This document shows, piece by piece, positions 41,633 through 51,288 of a stretch of DNA of 64,000 nucleotides. Location: NCBI GenBank assembly GCA_020851235.1, contig JADZDD010000025.1, positions 344,004 to 408,003 on the forward strand, given 5' to 3'. Made by a program: the position numbers and the translations under genes. The stretch is from Burkholderiales bacterium (lineage in GTDB: Bacteria > Pseudomonadota > Gammaproteobacteria > Burkholderiales > Casimicrobiaceae). Under the pieces are notes generated by a model, which made no database searches, was not told where the DNA came from, and worked only from the letters and a program-made list of their open reading frames with translations. Within the stretch, counting starts at the first letter, position 1. Each line of letters starts with the position of its first letter.

Positions 41633-41660
41633 GAGGCCGCCCTCGCGCGAGGGCGGCCTC
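41633..41660. terminator. Perfect 28-base palindrome, possible terminator
   Basis: GAGGCCGCCCTCGC is followed directly by its exact reverse complement. As RNA it makes a 12-pair GC stem with a four-base GCGC loop. It lies about 80 bases after the stop of the minus-strand binding-protein gene and 43 bases ahead of proS. There is no T run on either strand, so it may be a Rho-assisted terminator, an RNA-stabilising hairpin or a protein site. Confidence 0.45.
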
Positions 41661-41741
41661 CCCGTGGCGCCGCTTGCGCGGCAGCGCCGGCCGGGTGTCG
41701 TCGCCTTGTGCGCGCTTGCGCCGCGCGCGACCGACCGCGCG

Positions 41742-43496
41742 TCAGTGCACGCGTCGCGCGAGGTCGATGTCGAGGTACTGGAAGTATGCCGAGAACGGTG
41801 ACGGGTAGTACCCCATGAGCCAGGGCTGGATGAACGCGTTCTCGACGTCGACGAGCAGCGGGATGACCGGTGCGTAGCCTTGCAGGATCGCCGTCATCGT
41901 GCGCGCGGCGCGCATCCGCGCCGGCTCGTCACGCGCGCGCACGAAAGCGCGATACGCGCCGTCGTAGGCATCGTAGCGGAAGCGCGATTCGTTGGCCTCG
42001 GGCGGCATCGGTCCATAGAAGGTCTGGAAGATGAGGCCGTTGGGGTTGGCGGAGCGGCCGTGGATGGTGAGCGCGAACTGGCCTTGCGCGGCCGCCTTGA
42101 ACAGGTCCTGGACTGGAACCGCGCGGAAGTCGAGGCGCACCCCGATGGCGTCCATGTTCTTCTTGAGCAACGTCTGGATCTCGCGCCAGACGGTGCCGGT
42201 GAAGATCGTGAGCACGACGGTCAGCGGCTTGCCCGCGGGCGTGAGCCGCATGCCCTGCGCATCGCGGCGATCGTAGCCGACACGATCGAGCAGCGCCGCC
42301 GCGGTCGCGGGATCGTACGAACGCGCGGGAGCCTTGGCGTCGAAACCGGAAATGCCCGGCGCGACGATCTGGTTCGTGGGCAGCGCCTGGCCGTGATAGA
42401 CGACGTCCTTGAGCGTCTCCACGTCGATGCCGAGCGCGATCGCGCGCCGCAGCGCCGTGTGTTCGCGGTCCATGCCGCCGATCGTTGCGTCGTCCATGTT
42501 CACGTACAGCGAGCGCACCGAGTTCGTGGCGTAGCTGATGCGCGTGACACCGCGCGCCGCGAGCGCCGGAGCGAGCGCGCCGTTGGCCAGCAGCGGGCCG
42601 ACCGCCTCGCCACGCACCACGATCACGTCGACGGCACCGCGATCGAACTCCAGAACGCGCACGTTCTGCTCGTCGATGACCTGCGCTTCGATGCGACCGA
42701 TGGCCGGGAGCTTGCGGCCCTTCATCGCCGCGGCGATCGGCGCGGCCGCAGGGTTGCTCGTCGCGGGAAATTCGAGCGCGCGGTAGTCGGGGTTGGCCTC
42801 GAGCACGAGACGCGAGCCGCGCTGCCATTCCTTCAGCGTGTACGGACCCGTGCCCACCGCTCGCGCCTGGATGTCGCCTTTCGCCGCGTCGACGACTTCG
42901 CGCGCGACGGCTTCGATCACGAGCAGGCCGAGCGCGACGGCATACTTCTCCTCGCCAAAGCGCAGTTGCAGCGTGTAGCGGTCGATCGCGCGCAGCCCTT
43001 CGATCGTCGCGTCGTAGTCGAAGCGCGCGCCCGGCCGACGCGCGGCGTCGACCACCGCACGCATGCCGACGATGAGGTCGGTGACTTCCGGGTCACCGCC
43101 GCCGCGCAGGTTGGGGTCGCAGTAGCGCTTGATCGAGTAGACGTAGTCCTCCGCCACGAGCTCGCGTGGCTTGCCACCGAAGGCAGGGTCGGGGGTGAAG
43201 TGGATTCCGGCCTTGAGGCGAATCGTCCACGTCCTGCCGTCGGCGGACAGCGTCGGTGGGCCGGCGGCCGTCCGCGGCGCCGGACCGGGCGGCCGATCGA
43301 GGTAGTGCCACTCGTACATGCCCTCGTAGATGAGCTGCGCGACGTCGCGCGAGTACTTGTCCTGCAGCTGGTGCGGATCGAGCGTGTCGATGTCGCTGAT
43401 CGCAAGGCGCAGCACCTTGGCAGGATCCGCGGCGTGCGCCGGCAACGCGGCGCACGCGCAGAGCATCGCCGCGAGGAGCGCAAGCGCGCGTCGCAT
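41742..43496 (-). CDS. Family 5 extracellular solute-binding protein
   Basis: A 584-residue periplasmic binding protein of the oligopeptide/dipeptide (SBP_bac_5) type. A signal peptide ([19 protein letters not shown]) is followed by the family start [86 protein letters not shown], and a C-terminal lobe with ILTIFTGT-like strands and [10 protein letters not shown]. It delivers peptides or similar solutes to an ABC importer. No permease or ATPase gene is adjacent; the ABC ATPase fragment at the window start is 41 kb away. Unit of one gene by position. Confidence 0.92.
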   Translation of the reverse strand: MRRALALLAAMLCACAALPAHAADPAKVLRLAISDIDTLDPHQLQDKYSRDVAQLIYEGMYEWHYLDRPPGPAPRTAAGPPTLSADGRTWTIRLKAGIHFTPDPAFGGKPRELVAEDYVYSIKRYCDPNLRGGGDPEVTDLIVGMRAVVDAARRPGARFDYDATIEGLRAIDRYTLQLRFGEEKYAVALGLLVIEAVAREVVDAAKGDIQARAVGTGPYTLKEWQRGSRLVLEANPDYRALEFPATSNPAAAPIAAAMKGRKLPAIGRIEAQVIDEQNVRVLEFDRGAVDVIVVRGEAVGPLLANGALAPALAARGVTRISYATNSVRSLYVNMDDATIGGMDREHTALRRAIALGIDVETLKDVVYHGQALPTNQIVAPGISGFDAKAPARSYDPATAAALLDRVGYDRRDAQGMRLTPAGKPLTVVLTIFTGTVWREIQTLLKKNMDAIGVRLDFRAVPVQDLFKAAAQGQFALTIHGRSANPNGLIFQTFYGPMPPEANESRFRYDAYDGAYRAFVRARDEPARMRAARTMTAILQGYAPVIPLLVDVENAFIQPWLMGYYPSPFSAYFQYLDIDLARRVH

Positions 43497-43627
43497 CGGG
43501 CGTGTCTCGTCGGCGAGGGCGTGGGGGCGCGGCACGGGGACGCGGTCGCGCTGCACGCGCGGCCGCGTCTCGTCAGCCTGAAGGCGACGGCATCATCGCG
43601 CGGGGCCTCACGGCCCGCGTGACGGCG

Positions 43628-44065
43628 TCAGCGCACGACCAGGACCGGCAGCTTGCTGTGCGTGAGCACCTTCGTGGTTTCGCTGCCGAGGAGGAGCGAC
43701 GCCAGGCCACGCCGTCCGTGCGAGGCCATCACGATCGTGTCGGCCTTCGCCTTCTTGGCGCCGGCGAGAATCGCTTCCCACGGCGAGTTGTTCGCGGCCT
43801 GCATCGTCGCGACCTCGACGCCCTTGACCTTCGCCGCGGTCCGGTCGAGGAGCTTCGTCGCTTCCTCCTTCATCGCCTTCGCGTAGTCGCGGCGCGAGAC
43901 CATGCCGACCGACATCCCCTCGGCGTAGACCTGCATCGGGTACTCGGGGACGACGTGCATGAGCGTGACGCGGCCCCCGGTCGCCTTGGCGAGGTCGACC
44001 GCATAGGTCACGGCCTTGAGCGAGAGCTTGGAACCATCGATGGGAACCAGCAGATGTTTGTACAT
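43628..44065 (-). CDS. Universal stress protein
   Basis: A 145-residue single UspA domain (KHLLVPIDGSKLSLKAVTYAVDLAK at the start) with the ATP-binding glycine motif G-x2-G-x9-G-S seen in ASHGRRGLASLLLGSETTKVL. ATP-binding members support survival under anaerobic or starvation conditions. ATG 44065 is preceded by AAGGGAG. A perfect FNR/ANR box with a well-placed -10 lies upstream (44118-44158), which strongly suggests oxygen-responsive induction. It is monocistronic by position. Confidence 0.94.
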   Translation of the reverse strand: MYKHLLVPIDGSKLSLKAVTYAVDLAKATGGRVTLMHVVPEYPMQVYAEGMSVGMVSRRDYAKAMKEEATKLLDRTAAKVKGVEVATMQAANNSPWEAILAGAKKAKADTIVMASHGRRGLASLLLGSETTKVLTHSKLPVLVVR

Positions 44066-44117
44066 CGTCACTCCCTTTCGTGTCGTCGATTGAGGTTGTC
44101 GGTGCAGTCCACGTTTC

Positions 44118-44158
44118 ATGATACCTCCGCGCACGCCGCGCTGGTTGATGGCCATCAA
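44118..44158 (-). promoter_or_regulatory. FNR/ANR-type promoter of the universal stress protein gene
   Basis: TTGAT-GGCC-ATCAA (44145-44158) is an exact FNR/ANR consensus palindrome. On the minus strand it is followed after 21 bases by TATCAT (44123-44118), five of six to the -10 consensus. This is the spacing of a class II FNR promoter with the site centred near -41.5. The predicted start lies about 45 bases before the stress protein ATG. Confidence 0.7.
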
Positions 44159-44232
44159 GTCCGCGCGTGCGACAATGCACGCCAGCGCCGCCGCAGGCAT
44201 GCGGCGCGCACCGCCCGCACTCGCAACGTCCC

Positions 44233-45339
44233 TTGAGTTCGCACGCCATCGCCGACATCCACGCGTGGGCACGCGACAGCCTCGTCGCCGAGACGGGGCT
44301 CACCGCGCAGGCCCTCGATGCCCGGATCGCGGATGCGCTTGCCGCACTGGTGGCAGGTCCCGATGCGGCCGCGCTGGCTCGCGTCTTCACCACGGCACCG
44401 TCGGCCGACGTCCATCGCCACGTCTGGCGCATCCTTGCGCACTGCGAGCGCAGCGGCGCCTTCGGTCACGGATCGCTGGTGCGCCTGTTCGCAATCCCCG
44501 TCGTCGTCGTCGCTGCCTTGACCGATGGCCAGGCCGACCACCGCCAGCTGCCAGGGGTGCTCGACGATGTCGCCGCACTCACATCGTTGCTCGTCGAGCA
44601 CGGCGCGCTGGCCGGAAACCGGACGCTGGCGCTCGCCGCGGCGCTCGCGGACACGAATGCGCTCGACTTCGCCCGCCTGCCCGATCTCTTCGCCGCGGCG
44701 ACGCGTGTGGCGACCGACGCCGACGCCGCAAGACCCGACCTCGCCCCGGCGCCGATCATGGTGACGACGCAAACCGAGTCGGTCCACCTGCGCTTCATCG
44801 TGGGGTCGGCGCTCGCCGCGCCGCGCGCGGCGCTCTTCGATCGCAGCGAGGTCGGCCCGTGGTCGCTCCCCTTCACGCAGCGGCTGTGCGCGATGCTCGC
44901 CGTCGCCGGGACGTCGGTCCTGGCGCTGCCGCGCGCGCCGCAACCGCTGGTCGAGGCGGTGTGGCAGGGTCGCCTCGCGCAGCGTGAGGTCTCGGCACAG
45001 CTCTTCGTCAGCAATGCGTTGCGCGAGCTCCGGTCCCGGGTCGGCGAACCCGCCGCGGTCATCAGCGTGCACCAGCGCGACCCCGATGCGGCACCGTTCG
45101 AAGTGCGCCTGTCGCTGTCGTCGCCGTTCGAGCCGGGCGCGGCCCAGGGCCTGCGCTGTCCGCTGTGGCCGCTCGATCGCGCCGAAGACGTCGTGACCAT
45201 GCTCGCCACGCTGCTCGCGGATTGCCGGGTGAGCGCCGTACGCCGCGAGCCCGGCGTGCATCCGGATCGGGATCCACGAACCGGAGCTCCGCTGCTGTTC
45301 AAGGCCGCCCAGGGCGCGGGCGACGCGGCACCGCACTGA
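44233..45339 (+). CDS. Conserved-looking cytoplasmic protein of unknown function
   Basis: A protein of about 368 residues that I do not recognise. It has no signal peptide or membrane helix. The N-terminal half is Ala/Leu-rich and helical (HAIADIHAWARDSLVAETGLTAQALDARIADALAALV), the middle has VTTQTESVHLRFIVGSALAAPRAALF, and the C-terminal half alternates strands and helices (AVISVHQRDPDAAPFEVRLSLSSPFEPG ... EDVVTMLATLLADCRVSAVRREPGVHPDRDPRTGAPLLF). The start is unsure: TTG 44233 or GTG 44167, neither with a clear ribosome site. Codon use is normal for the window. Confidence 0.65.
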   Translation: MSSHAIADIHAWARDSLVAETGLTAQALDARIADALAALVAGPDAAALARVFTTAPSADVHRHVWRILAHCERSGAFGHGSLVRLFAIPVVVVAALTDGQADHRQLPGVLDDVAALTSLLVEHGALAGNRTLALAAALADTNALDFARLPDLFAAATRVATDADAARPDLAPAPIMVTTQTESVHLRFIVGSALAAPRAALFDRSEVGPWSLPFTQRLCAMLAVAGTSVLALPRAPQPLVEAVWQGRLAQREVSAQLFVSNALRELRSRVGEPAAVISVHQRDPDAAPFEVRLSLSSPFEPGAAQGLRCPLWPLDRAEDVVTMLATLLADCRVSAVRREPGVHPDRDPRTGAPLLFKAAQGAGDAAPH

Positions 45340-45342
45340 ACG

Positions 45343-46158
45343 CTAGGTTCCGGCCGCGCGCGGCGACGTCGGTGCGCCACCCTTGCCGTAGCGCCGGACG
45401 TGGCCGATGCCGCTGATGCGCTCGGTGACTTCGGGGTCGCCCAGGTATTCGATTTCGCCGGCGCCGGAAATCGACGCCTGGAGCGTGTGCGTGGCGTGCA
45501 CGACGACCTGCCCGGCGCCGGCCACCGTGACCGTGGCATCGCGGCTGACGAGATCGGCGGCACGGTATTCCCCGGCCCCGGAGATGCTGACCGTTTGTGT
45601 CGTGACGGTGCCTGCCATGCGTGCGCGCAAGGCGCCGGCCCCCGAAACCGCGAGCGTGTCGGCGGCGAGGCCGCCGACCTCGATCGACGTTCCGCCCGCC
45701 CCCGAGATCTCGAGCCGCGGCGTGCGCAGCCCGTCAACGGTGACCTTGACCGTCCCGGCGGCCGCAATCGCTTCGAGCTGCCGGAACACGACGGTGATGC
45801 GCGGCGTCCGTCCGCCGCCACGATCGAGGAGCCAGTTCCACCACGGCGCATTGTCGCTGGACTCGAGGTGCAGCGTGCCGTCGCGAACACGCGCCGACGT
45901 GTACGCACCCGCGTCGCCGGCCACCGAGGTGACGCTCTCCCGGTCGCCTTGCACGAGGGTGACCTCAGCGGTTCCCGCGACGTCGATGCGGCGGAACGGC
46001 GGCAGCGCCTGCGTCGTCGGCGTCGCGCTCAGGGGAACGCTGCCGGTGGCAGCACCGGGGCGGGGGTCGAACGAGATCGTCGACAGGGTGACGTAGGTGA
46101 GCAGCGCGGCGAGCAGCACCGAGCCGATGATGATGAGGGGAAGCGTGAAGCGCTGCAT
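45343..46158 (-). CDS. GIN/DUF2807 beta-helix head protein, membrane-anchored
   Basis: A 271-residue protein with an uncleaved N-terminal anchor ([22 protein letters not shown]) and a periplasmic DUF2807 (GIN, putative autotransporter adhesin head) domain: [28 protein letters not shown] followed by repeated strand turns with the S-G-A-G motif ([49 protein letters not shown]). These repeats form a right-handed beta-solenoid. The function is unknown; members are often near envelope-stress genes. Only three bases separate it from the convergent unknown gene. Confidence 0.85.
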   Translation of the reverse strand: MQRFTLPLIIIGSVLLAALLTYVTLSTISFDPRPGAATGSVPLSATPTTQALPPFRRIDVAGTAEVTLVQGDRESVTSVAGDAGAYTSARVRDGTLHLESSDNAPWWNWLLDRGGGRTPRITVVFRQLEAIAAAGTVKVTVDGLRTPRLEISGAGGTSIEVGGLAADTLAVSGAGALRARMAGTVTTQTVSISGAGEYRAADLVSRDATVTVAGAGQVVVHATHTLQASISGAGEIEYLGDPEVTERISGIGHVRRYGKGGAPTSPRAAGT

Positions 46159-46301
46159 GGCCGGATCGATGTGGCTGGGAGGATACCCCGCTGCGGTTGG
46201 ATGCGCCGACGCACGGTGGCGGATTCGCCGGCGTCGCGACGGCGTGCCGGTCGCACCCGGTGGCCCCGAACGAGGCAGGGCGGGCCGCTGCGCCGCGCGC
46301 G

Positions 46302-46307
46302 TATAGT
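46302..46307 (+). promoter_or_regulatory. Likely -10 element of ppa
   Basis: TATAGT, five of six to consensus, lies 36 bases before the ppa ATG in a GC-rich background. No clear -35 is visible. Confidence 0.4.
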
Positions 46308-46343
46308 AAGCGCCTCGCCTTCGCCCCTCCTCGCATCCGCCCC

Positions 46344-46889
46344 ATGAGCTTCGAGCGCGTCCCCGCCGGCAACGACCTGCCGAACGACTGCAACGTCGTC
46401 GTCGAGATCCCGATGCACAGCGATCCCATCAAGTACGAGATCGACACCGAGACCGGCGCGGTCTTCGTCGATCGCTTCATGTCGACCGCGATGCACTACC
46501 CGTGCAACTACGGCTACATCCCGCAAACGCTCGCCGACGACGGCGACCCGTGCGACGTGCTCGTGCTCTCGCCGGTGCCGCTCATCACCGGCGTGGTCGT
46601 GCGCTGCCGACCGATCGGCATGCTCAAGATGGACGACGAGGCGGGCGGCGACAGCAAGATCCTCGCCGTGCCGATCGACAAGCTCTCTTCGCTGTACCGC
46701 GACATCAAGTCGCCGCGTGACCTGCCGGCGATCACCACGCAGCAGATCGCGCACTTCTTCGAGCATTACAAGGATCTCGAGCCCGGCAAGTGGGTGCGCG
46801 TGGCGAGCTGGGTCGAAGCCGACGAGGCGCGGGCCGAGATCATGCGAAGCGCGGCACGCTTCGCGCGGCCCAAGCGCGCGCGCAAGTGA
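46344..46889 (+). CDS. ppa: Inorganic pyrophosphatase
   Basis: A 181-residue family I soluble pyrophosphatase, which hydrolyses diphosphate to phosphate and drives biosynthetic reactions. Seen: [28 protein letters not shown], the metal-binding signature [33 protein letters not shown], and [15 protein letters not shown]. Length is normal for the family. ATG 46344 is canonical ([15 protein letters not shown]). It diverges from the DUF2807 gene. Confidence 0.97.
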   Translation: MSFERVPAGNDLPNDCNVVVEIPMHSDPIKYEIDTETGAVFVDRFMSTAMHYPCNYGYIPQTLADDGDPCDVLVLSPVPLITGVVVRCRPIGMLKMDDEAGGDSKILAVPIDKLSSLYRDIKSPRDLPAITTQQIAHFFEHYKDLEPGKWVRVASWVEADEARAEIMRSAARFARPKRARK

Positions 46890-46943
46890 CCGCCGCGCAC
46901 GCCGTGCGCGTCCGCGCCGCACCGGGCGACGCGTCGCGCGCCG

Positions 46944-47828
46944 ATGCCTGAAGCCCCGGGCGCCGTACGCGGTGCCGCGTTCTTTCCGGCGCTCTTCGTG
47001 CTCCTGTGGAGCACGGGATTCATCGCCGCGAAGTACGGCCTGCCGTACGCGCCACCGTACGCGTTTCTCGCCTGGCGCATGCTCTTCGTGTGGCTGCTGC
47101 TCACGGTGGTTGCCGTCGTCGCCAACGCGCCGTGGCCGCGCGGATGGGTCGAGTACCGCGACCTCGCGATCGTCGCGGTCCTCGTGCACGTGCTGTATCT
47201 GGGCGGGGTGTTCGTCGCGCTCGACGGTGGCATGGCGGCCGGAACGATCGCGATGCTCGTCGGCCTGCAACCCGTCCTGACGGTGGTCCTCGCCTGGGTC
47301 TGGCTCGGCGAGGCGGTCACGCTGCGGCAGTGGACCGGACTCGCCTTCGGGCTTTCCGGCGTCTACTTCGTGGTGCGCCACAAGATCGACTTCAGCGACA
47401 GCCTGCAAGGGCTCGCACCTGCGGCAATCGCGCTCGTGGGCATCAGCGTCGGGACGCTCTACCAGAAGCGGCACTGCGCGCACGTCGATCTGCGCAGCGG
47501 TTCCGCCGTGCAGTTTGCCGTGTGTGCGGCGATCTTCGTGCCGCTGACCGCGCTCGTGGAGACGCGCCCCGTCGCCTGGACGCCGAGTTTCGTCTTCGCG
47601 CTCGGGTGGTCGGTGTTCGTCCTGTCGGTCGGAGCGATCTCGTTGCTCTATTGGCTCCTGCGTCACGGCGCGGCAGCCAACGTCGCCGGGCTCTTCTATC
47701 TCGTGCCGCCGGTGACCGCGGTGCAGGCCTACGTCCTGTTCGGCGAGAGCCTCGATGCGTTGGCGCTCGCCGGCATGGCGCTCATCGCGATCGGCGTCGT
47801 GCTTTCGCGGGCGCGGCCGTCGCCGTAG
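46944..47828 (+). CDS. EamA/DMT-family transporter
   Basis: A 294-residue, ten-helix drug/metabolite transporter with two EamA domains (FPALFVLLWSTGFIAAKYGLPYAPPYAFLAWRM at the N-terminus; ISLLYWLLRHGAAANVAGLFYLVPPVTAVQAYVLFGESLDALALAGMALIAIGVVL at the C-terminus). Such proteins export amino acids or other metabolites; the substrate is unknown. The 3' end overlaps the end of the convergent LysR gene by 47 bases, so the two transcripts must overlap. Confidence 0.92.
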   Translation: MPEAPGAVRGAAFFPALFVLLWSTGFIAAKYGLPYAPPYAFLAWRMLFVWLLLTVVAVVANAPWPRGWVEYRDLAIVAVLVHVLYLGGVFVALDGGMAAGTIAMLVGLQPVLTVVLAWVWLGEAVTLRQWTGLAFGLSGVYFVVRHKIDFSDSLQGLAPAAIALVGISVGTLYQKRHCAHVDLRSGSAVQFAVCAAIFVPLTALVETRPVAWTPSFVFALGWSVFVLSVGAISLLYWLLRHGAAANVAGLFYLVPPVTAVQAYVLFGESLDALALAGMALIAIGVVLSRARPSP

Positions 47829-48759
47829 CGGCGAGCGCCGGGTCGTCGTCGCCGGCCTCGGGCGCGCGTGCCGCCGGCGGCAGGAAGAGTTCCGGTTCCG
47901 CCTCCACGATGCGCCGCACGTAGTCCCATACCGCGCGCACGCGTCGCAGCCGATACCAGTCGGCATGCGTCGCGAGCCAGAACGTGCGCCGCCACTCGGC
48001 CTGCGCGGGGAGCAGGGCGACGAGGCCGTGCGCAGGCACGAGATAGCGCGCGAGCACGCCGATGCCGAGGCCGCCACGGATCGCGGCGACCTGCGCCAGC
48101 ATCCCCGACGAGGAGATGCGCATGCGCTGCGACGGCAGGAAGTCGTCGAGGTAGTGCAGTTGCGGCGACAGCAGCAGTTCGTCGATGTAGCCGATGAGGT
48201 TGTGCCGGGCGACGTCGTCCCAGGTGACGATCGGCTCGTGCCGGCGCAGGTACTCGGGTGCCGCGTACAACCCGTAGGTGAAGTCGGTCAGCCGCGCCGC
48301 GATGTGTCGCGTGTGCTGCGGGCGGTCGAGCGTGACGATGATGTCCGCCTCGCGCGCCGTGAGGCTCGGGAAGCGCGGCAGCGTGAGGAGTTCGATGTCG
48401 AGTTCCGGGTGACGCTCGAGCAGCGATGCCAGGCGCGGTGCGAGGAAGGTGGTGCCGAAACCCTCCGGCGTGCCGATGCGCACGATCCCGGAGACGCGAC
48501 CGGCTTCACCGCGTGCCTCGTCGTGCAGGAGCGCAATGTTGTTCTCGATCGTCTCCGCGTGCGCGAAGAGGCGCTGTCCGGCATCGGTGAGGACGTAGCC
48601 GTCGCTCGTCGACTCGAACAGGCGACAGCCGAGTCCGCGTTCGAGTTGCTCGACGCGACGCGCGACCGTGGTGTGATCCACGCCGAGCTTGTTGCCCGCG
48701 CGCAGCAGCCGCCGATGCCGCGCGAGCTCGAGGAAGTAGCGAAGGTCGTCCCAGGCCAT
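47782..48759 (-). CDS. LysR-family transcriptional regulator
   Basis: A 325-residue LTTR with an N-terminal winged helix-turn-helix (WDDLRYFLELARHRRLLRAGNKLGVDHTTVARRVEQLERGLGCRLFESTSDGYVLTDAGQRLF) and a periplasmic-binding-like effector domain (GIVRIGTPEGFGTTFLAPRLASLLERHPELDIELLTLPR). The HTH resembles the subgroup with DHTTVARR recognition helices. It diverges from the hydroxybutyrate oligomer hydrolase gene across 215 bases, so that gene is a candidate target. It ends with an Ala/Arg-rich tail that overlaps the EamA gene. Confidence 0.93.
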   Translation of the reverse strand: MAWDDLRYFLELARHRRLLRAGNKLGVDHTTVARRVEQLERGLGCRLFESTSDGYVLTDAGQRLFAHAETIENNIALLHDEARGEAGRVSGIVRIGTPEGFGTTFLAPRLASLLERHPELDIELLTLPRFPSLTAREADIIVTLDRPQHTRHIAARLTDFTYGLYAAPEYLRRHEPIVTWDDVARHNLIGYIDELLLSPQLHYLDDFLPSQRMRISSSGMLAQVAAIRGGLGIGVLARYLVPAHGLVALLPAQAEWRRTFWLATHADWYRLRRVRAVWDYVRRIVEAEPELFLPPAARAPEAGDDDPALAATATAAPAKARRRSR

Positions 48760-48974
48760 CGTGTGGATTTTTGCACACCTGGTGCGCCCGCGCGCGCGGA
48801 GCGGACTCGCACCGCGGCGCTTAACATCCGGCGGTCGTCGCCCTCAGGGTCGTGGGCGACCCCGGCCGGGTCACGCCAAACGCACGCGCCACCCTACCCC
48901 GATACCGGACGCAGGATGCGACCGTCACCCCATGGTTGCAGCACCGCGCCGGGCCAGCGCCACAGGAGGACAGC

Positions 48975-51191
48975 TTGACCACACGCTTCGCTTGCAGGAC
49001 ATCCACCCTCGTCGTGGTGGCGCTCACCGCCCTGGTCGCCGGCTGCAACGACGGCGGCGGGTCGACCGAATACAACACGCTACCGGCGAACATCAGGAAC
49101 TTGCAGCCGGTTGCAAGCTACGACGGCGTGAGCAACGACCTCTTGACCGCGGGGCTGGGCAAGACCGGCATCGGGGGTGCGGCCCCGGGTTTTGCCGACC
49201 CCGTGAATCCGACCGTGCCCGAACTGCGCCGGCGGGCGATCTATACGGGATACCGCGGGGTGATCGACCCCACCGCCGCCGGCGGCTACGGCACGCTGTA
49301 CGGACCGAACATCGACGTCAACGGCAACGACACGCTCGGTGAGGGCAAGATCGCCGGCAAGGAGTACCTCGCTTTCGCCGACGACGGCAGCGGCCGGAAG
49401 AACGTCACGCTGATGGTCCAGTTGCCGGCGAACTTCGACCCGGCCAACGCGTGCATCGTGACGGGGCCGACCTCGGGATCGCGCGGCATCTACGGCGCGA
49501 TGGGAACCGCCGGTGACTGGGGTCTCAAGCACAAGTGTGCGGTGGCCTATACCGACGCCGGGAAGGGCGTCGGCTACCAGGACCTCATGGCCGACAAGGT
49601 CAACCTGATCGACGGCCGGCTCGTGACGCGGGCGAGTGCGGGCACGGCGGCGACGTTTGCCTCGGACCTCACGGGTTCGGCGCTCGCGACGTACAACGCG
49701 GCGTATCCCAACCGCATCGCCTACAAACACGTCCATTCGCAACAGAACCCCGAGCGTGACTGGGGCAAGAACGTCCTCGACAGCATCCGCTTCGCCTTCT
49801 GGGTCATCAACGAGAACCACGGCACGCTCGATGTGGCCGCCGACAGGCGCATCGTCACGTTCACGCCGGCCAATACCATCGTCATCAGTTCGTCGATCAG
49901 CAACGGCGGTACCGAGTCGCTGCAGGCGGCCGAGCAGGACGTCGATGGCCTCATCACCGGCATTGCGGTCGCCGAGCCGAATGCGCAACCGAACGGCATG
50001 GCCGGCGTGACGGTCAATTTCGGCGGGCAACCGGTGGCCAACGCCGGCAAGCCGCTCATCGACTACTTCACCTACCGCATGCTCTACGAACTGTGCGCGT
50101 CGATCGCGCCGTCGGCACAGGCGGGCAACGGCGTGCGCCCGGGCTGGCTCGGTTTCGGTACGGCACCGCTCGGCAATGCCTTCACGCAGGCCAACGGCGT
50201 CGAGTTGCAGGCGATCGCCCAGGGCCGGTGCCAGAGCCTCGCCGACAAGGGGCTCGTGGCGGGCAGCACCCCGACGCAACAGGCCGAAGCGGCGCTCGCC
50301 AAGCTGCGCGCGTACGGCTGGGACGACGCGCTCATCAACGCGCTGCACGCGTCGCACTATCGCCTCGCCGACGCCTACGTCGCGGTGGGCTACGTGATCG
50401 CGTACGGCAAGTTCTCGGTGTCGGACAACGTGTGCGGCTTCAGCCTCGCCAACGTCGACGCGACAGGCAAGGTCGCCGCGCAGGTCCCCGCCGTGCAGTC
50501 GAGCCTGTTCTCGACGAGCAATGGACTCAACACCGGAGGCGAGATCATCTACAACGACTCGGTCGGCGGTCCACGCTCGTACCACGTCGGCGTGTCGCCG
50601 TCGACGCAGCGCGTCGACGGTTCGCTCGATGCCTTCTTGTGCCTGCGCAGCATGGTCACCGGCGTCGATGCGGTCACCGGTGCCGCGCTCGTTGGCGCCG
50701 AGCTCGCGATGAGCCAGCGTGTGCAGGCAGGCATGCGCGACGTGCTCCTGAACGGCAACGTGCGCGGCAAGCCGCTCATCATCGTCGCCGGACGCAGCGA
50801 CGCCCTCGTCCCCGTGAATCACGCCGCGCGCGCCTACGTGGCATTGAATTCGAAGGTCGAGGCCAACCCCAACGTGCGCTATTACGAGATCGAAAACGGC
50901 AATCACTTCGATGCCTTCCTGCCCAACGCGGCCGGTGGCGGCGTGCAGGGCTACGACACGCTGCTCGTCCCGGTGCATTACTACTTCACCAACGCGATGG
51001 ACCTCCTGTGGGCGCGCCTGAAGGGCAATGCCGCGCTGCCGGCGAGCCAGGTGGTGCGTACCACCCCGCGCGGCGGCACGCCGGGGGCGGCGCCGCCCAT
51101 CACCACGGCCAACGTCCCGAAGGTCGCGGCGTCGCCGGCGGCCGCCAACACGATCACGGTCGGCAACGGCACGATCAACGTTCCGCGCTGA
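48975..51191 (+). CDS. Lipoprotein-type 3-hydroxybutyrate oligomer hydrolase
   Basis: A 738-residue protein of the D-(-)-3-hydroxybutyrate oligomer hydrolase family, which cleaves PHB-derived oligomers to monomers. A lipoprotein signal ends at VAGC (Cys 24), suggesting attachment to the envelope. Family sequence includes YTGYRGVIDPTAAGGYGTLYGP, VTGPTSGSRGIYGAMGTAGDWGLKHKCAVAYTDAGKG, the serine region VISSSISNGGTESL, and C-terminal IIVAGRSDALVPVNHAARAY and ENGNHFDAFLP, which supply the acid and histidine. TTG 48975 is chosen because AGGAGG lies five bases ahead. The LysR gene diverges upstream. Confidence 0.9.
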   Translation: MTTRFACRTSTLVVVALTALVAGCNDGGGSTEYNTLPANIRNLQPVASYDGVSNDLLTAGLGKTGIGGAAPGFADPVNPTVPELRRRAIYTGYRGVIDPTAAGGYGTLYGPNIDVNGNDTLGEGKIAGKEYLAFADDGSGRKNVTLMVQLPANFDPANACIVTGPTSGSRGIYGAMGTAGDWGLKHKCAVAYTDAGKGVGYQDLMADKVNLIDGRLVTRASAGTAATFASDLTGSALATYNAAYPNRIAYKHVHSQQNPERDWGKNVLDSIRFAFWVINENHGTLDVAADRRIVTFTPANTIVISSSISNGGTESLQAAEQDVDGLITGIAVAEPNAQPNGMAGVTVNFGGQPVANAGKPLIDYFTYRMLYELCASIAPSAQAGNGVRPGWLGFGTAPLGNAFTQANGVELQAIAQGRCQSLADKGLVAGSTPTQQAEAALAKLRAYGWDDALINALHASHYRLADAYVAVGYVIAYGKFSVSDNVCGFSLANVDATGKVAAQVPAVQSSLFSTSNGLNTGGEIIYNDSVGGPRSYHVGVSPSTQRVDGSLDAFLCLRSMVTGVDAVTGAALVGAELAMSQRVQAGMRDVLLNGNVRGKPLIIVAGRSDALVPVNHAARAYVALNSKVEANPNVRYYEIENGNHFDAFLPNAAGGGVQGYDTLLVPVHYYFTNAMDLLWARLKGNAALPASQVVRTTPRGGTPGAAPPITTANVPKVAASPAAANTITVGNGTINVPR

Positions 51192-51288
51192 CGCCTTCGG
51201 GGTCACTCCGCGGCGCGGGGCTGCGCAGCGAGCCGGGCCGGGATCCCGCGGTGCAGTGGCCGCGGCTGCGCCCGGCCGGCCGCGCCGT

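Noticed and set aside
49080..51206. A 708-residue open frame antisense to the hydroxybutyrate oligomer hydrolase
   Set aside because: High GC keeps antisense frames open. The predicted protein is Arg/Ala-rich without domains, while the sense protein shows clear family sequence and a ribosome site.
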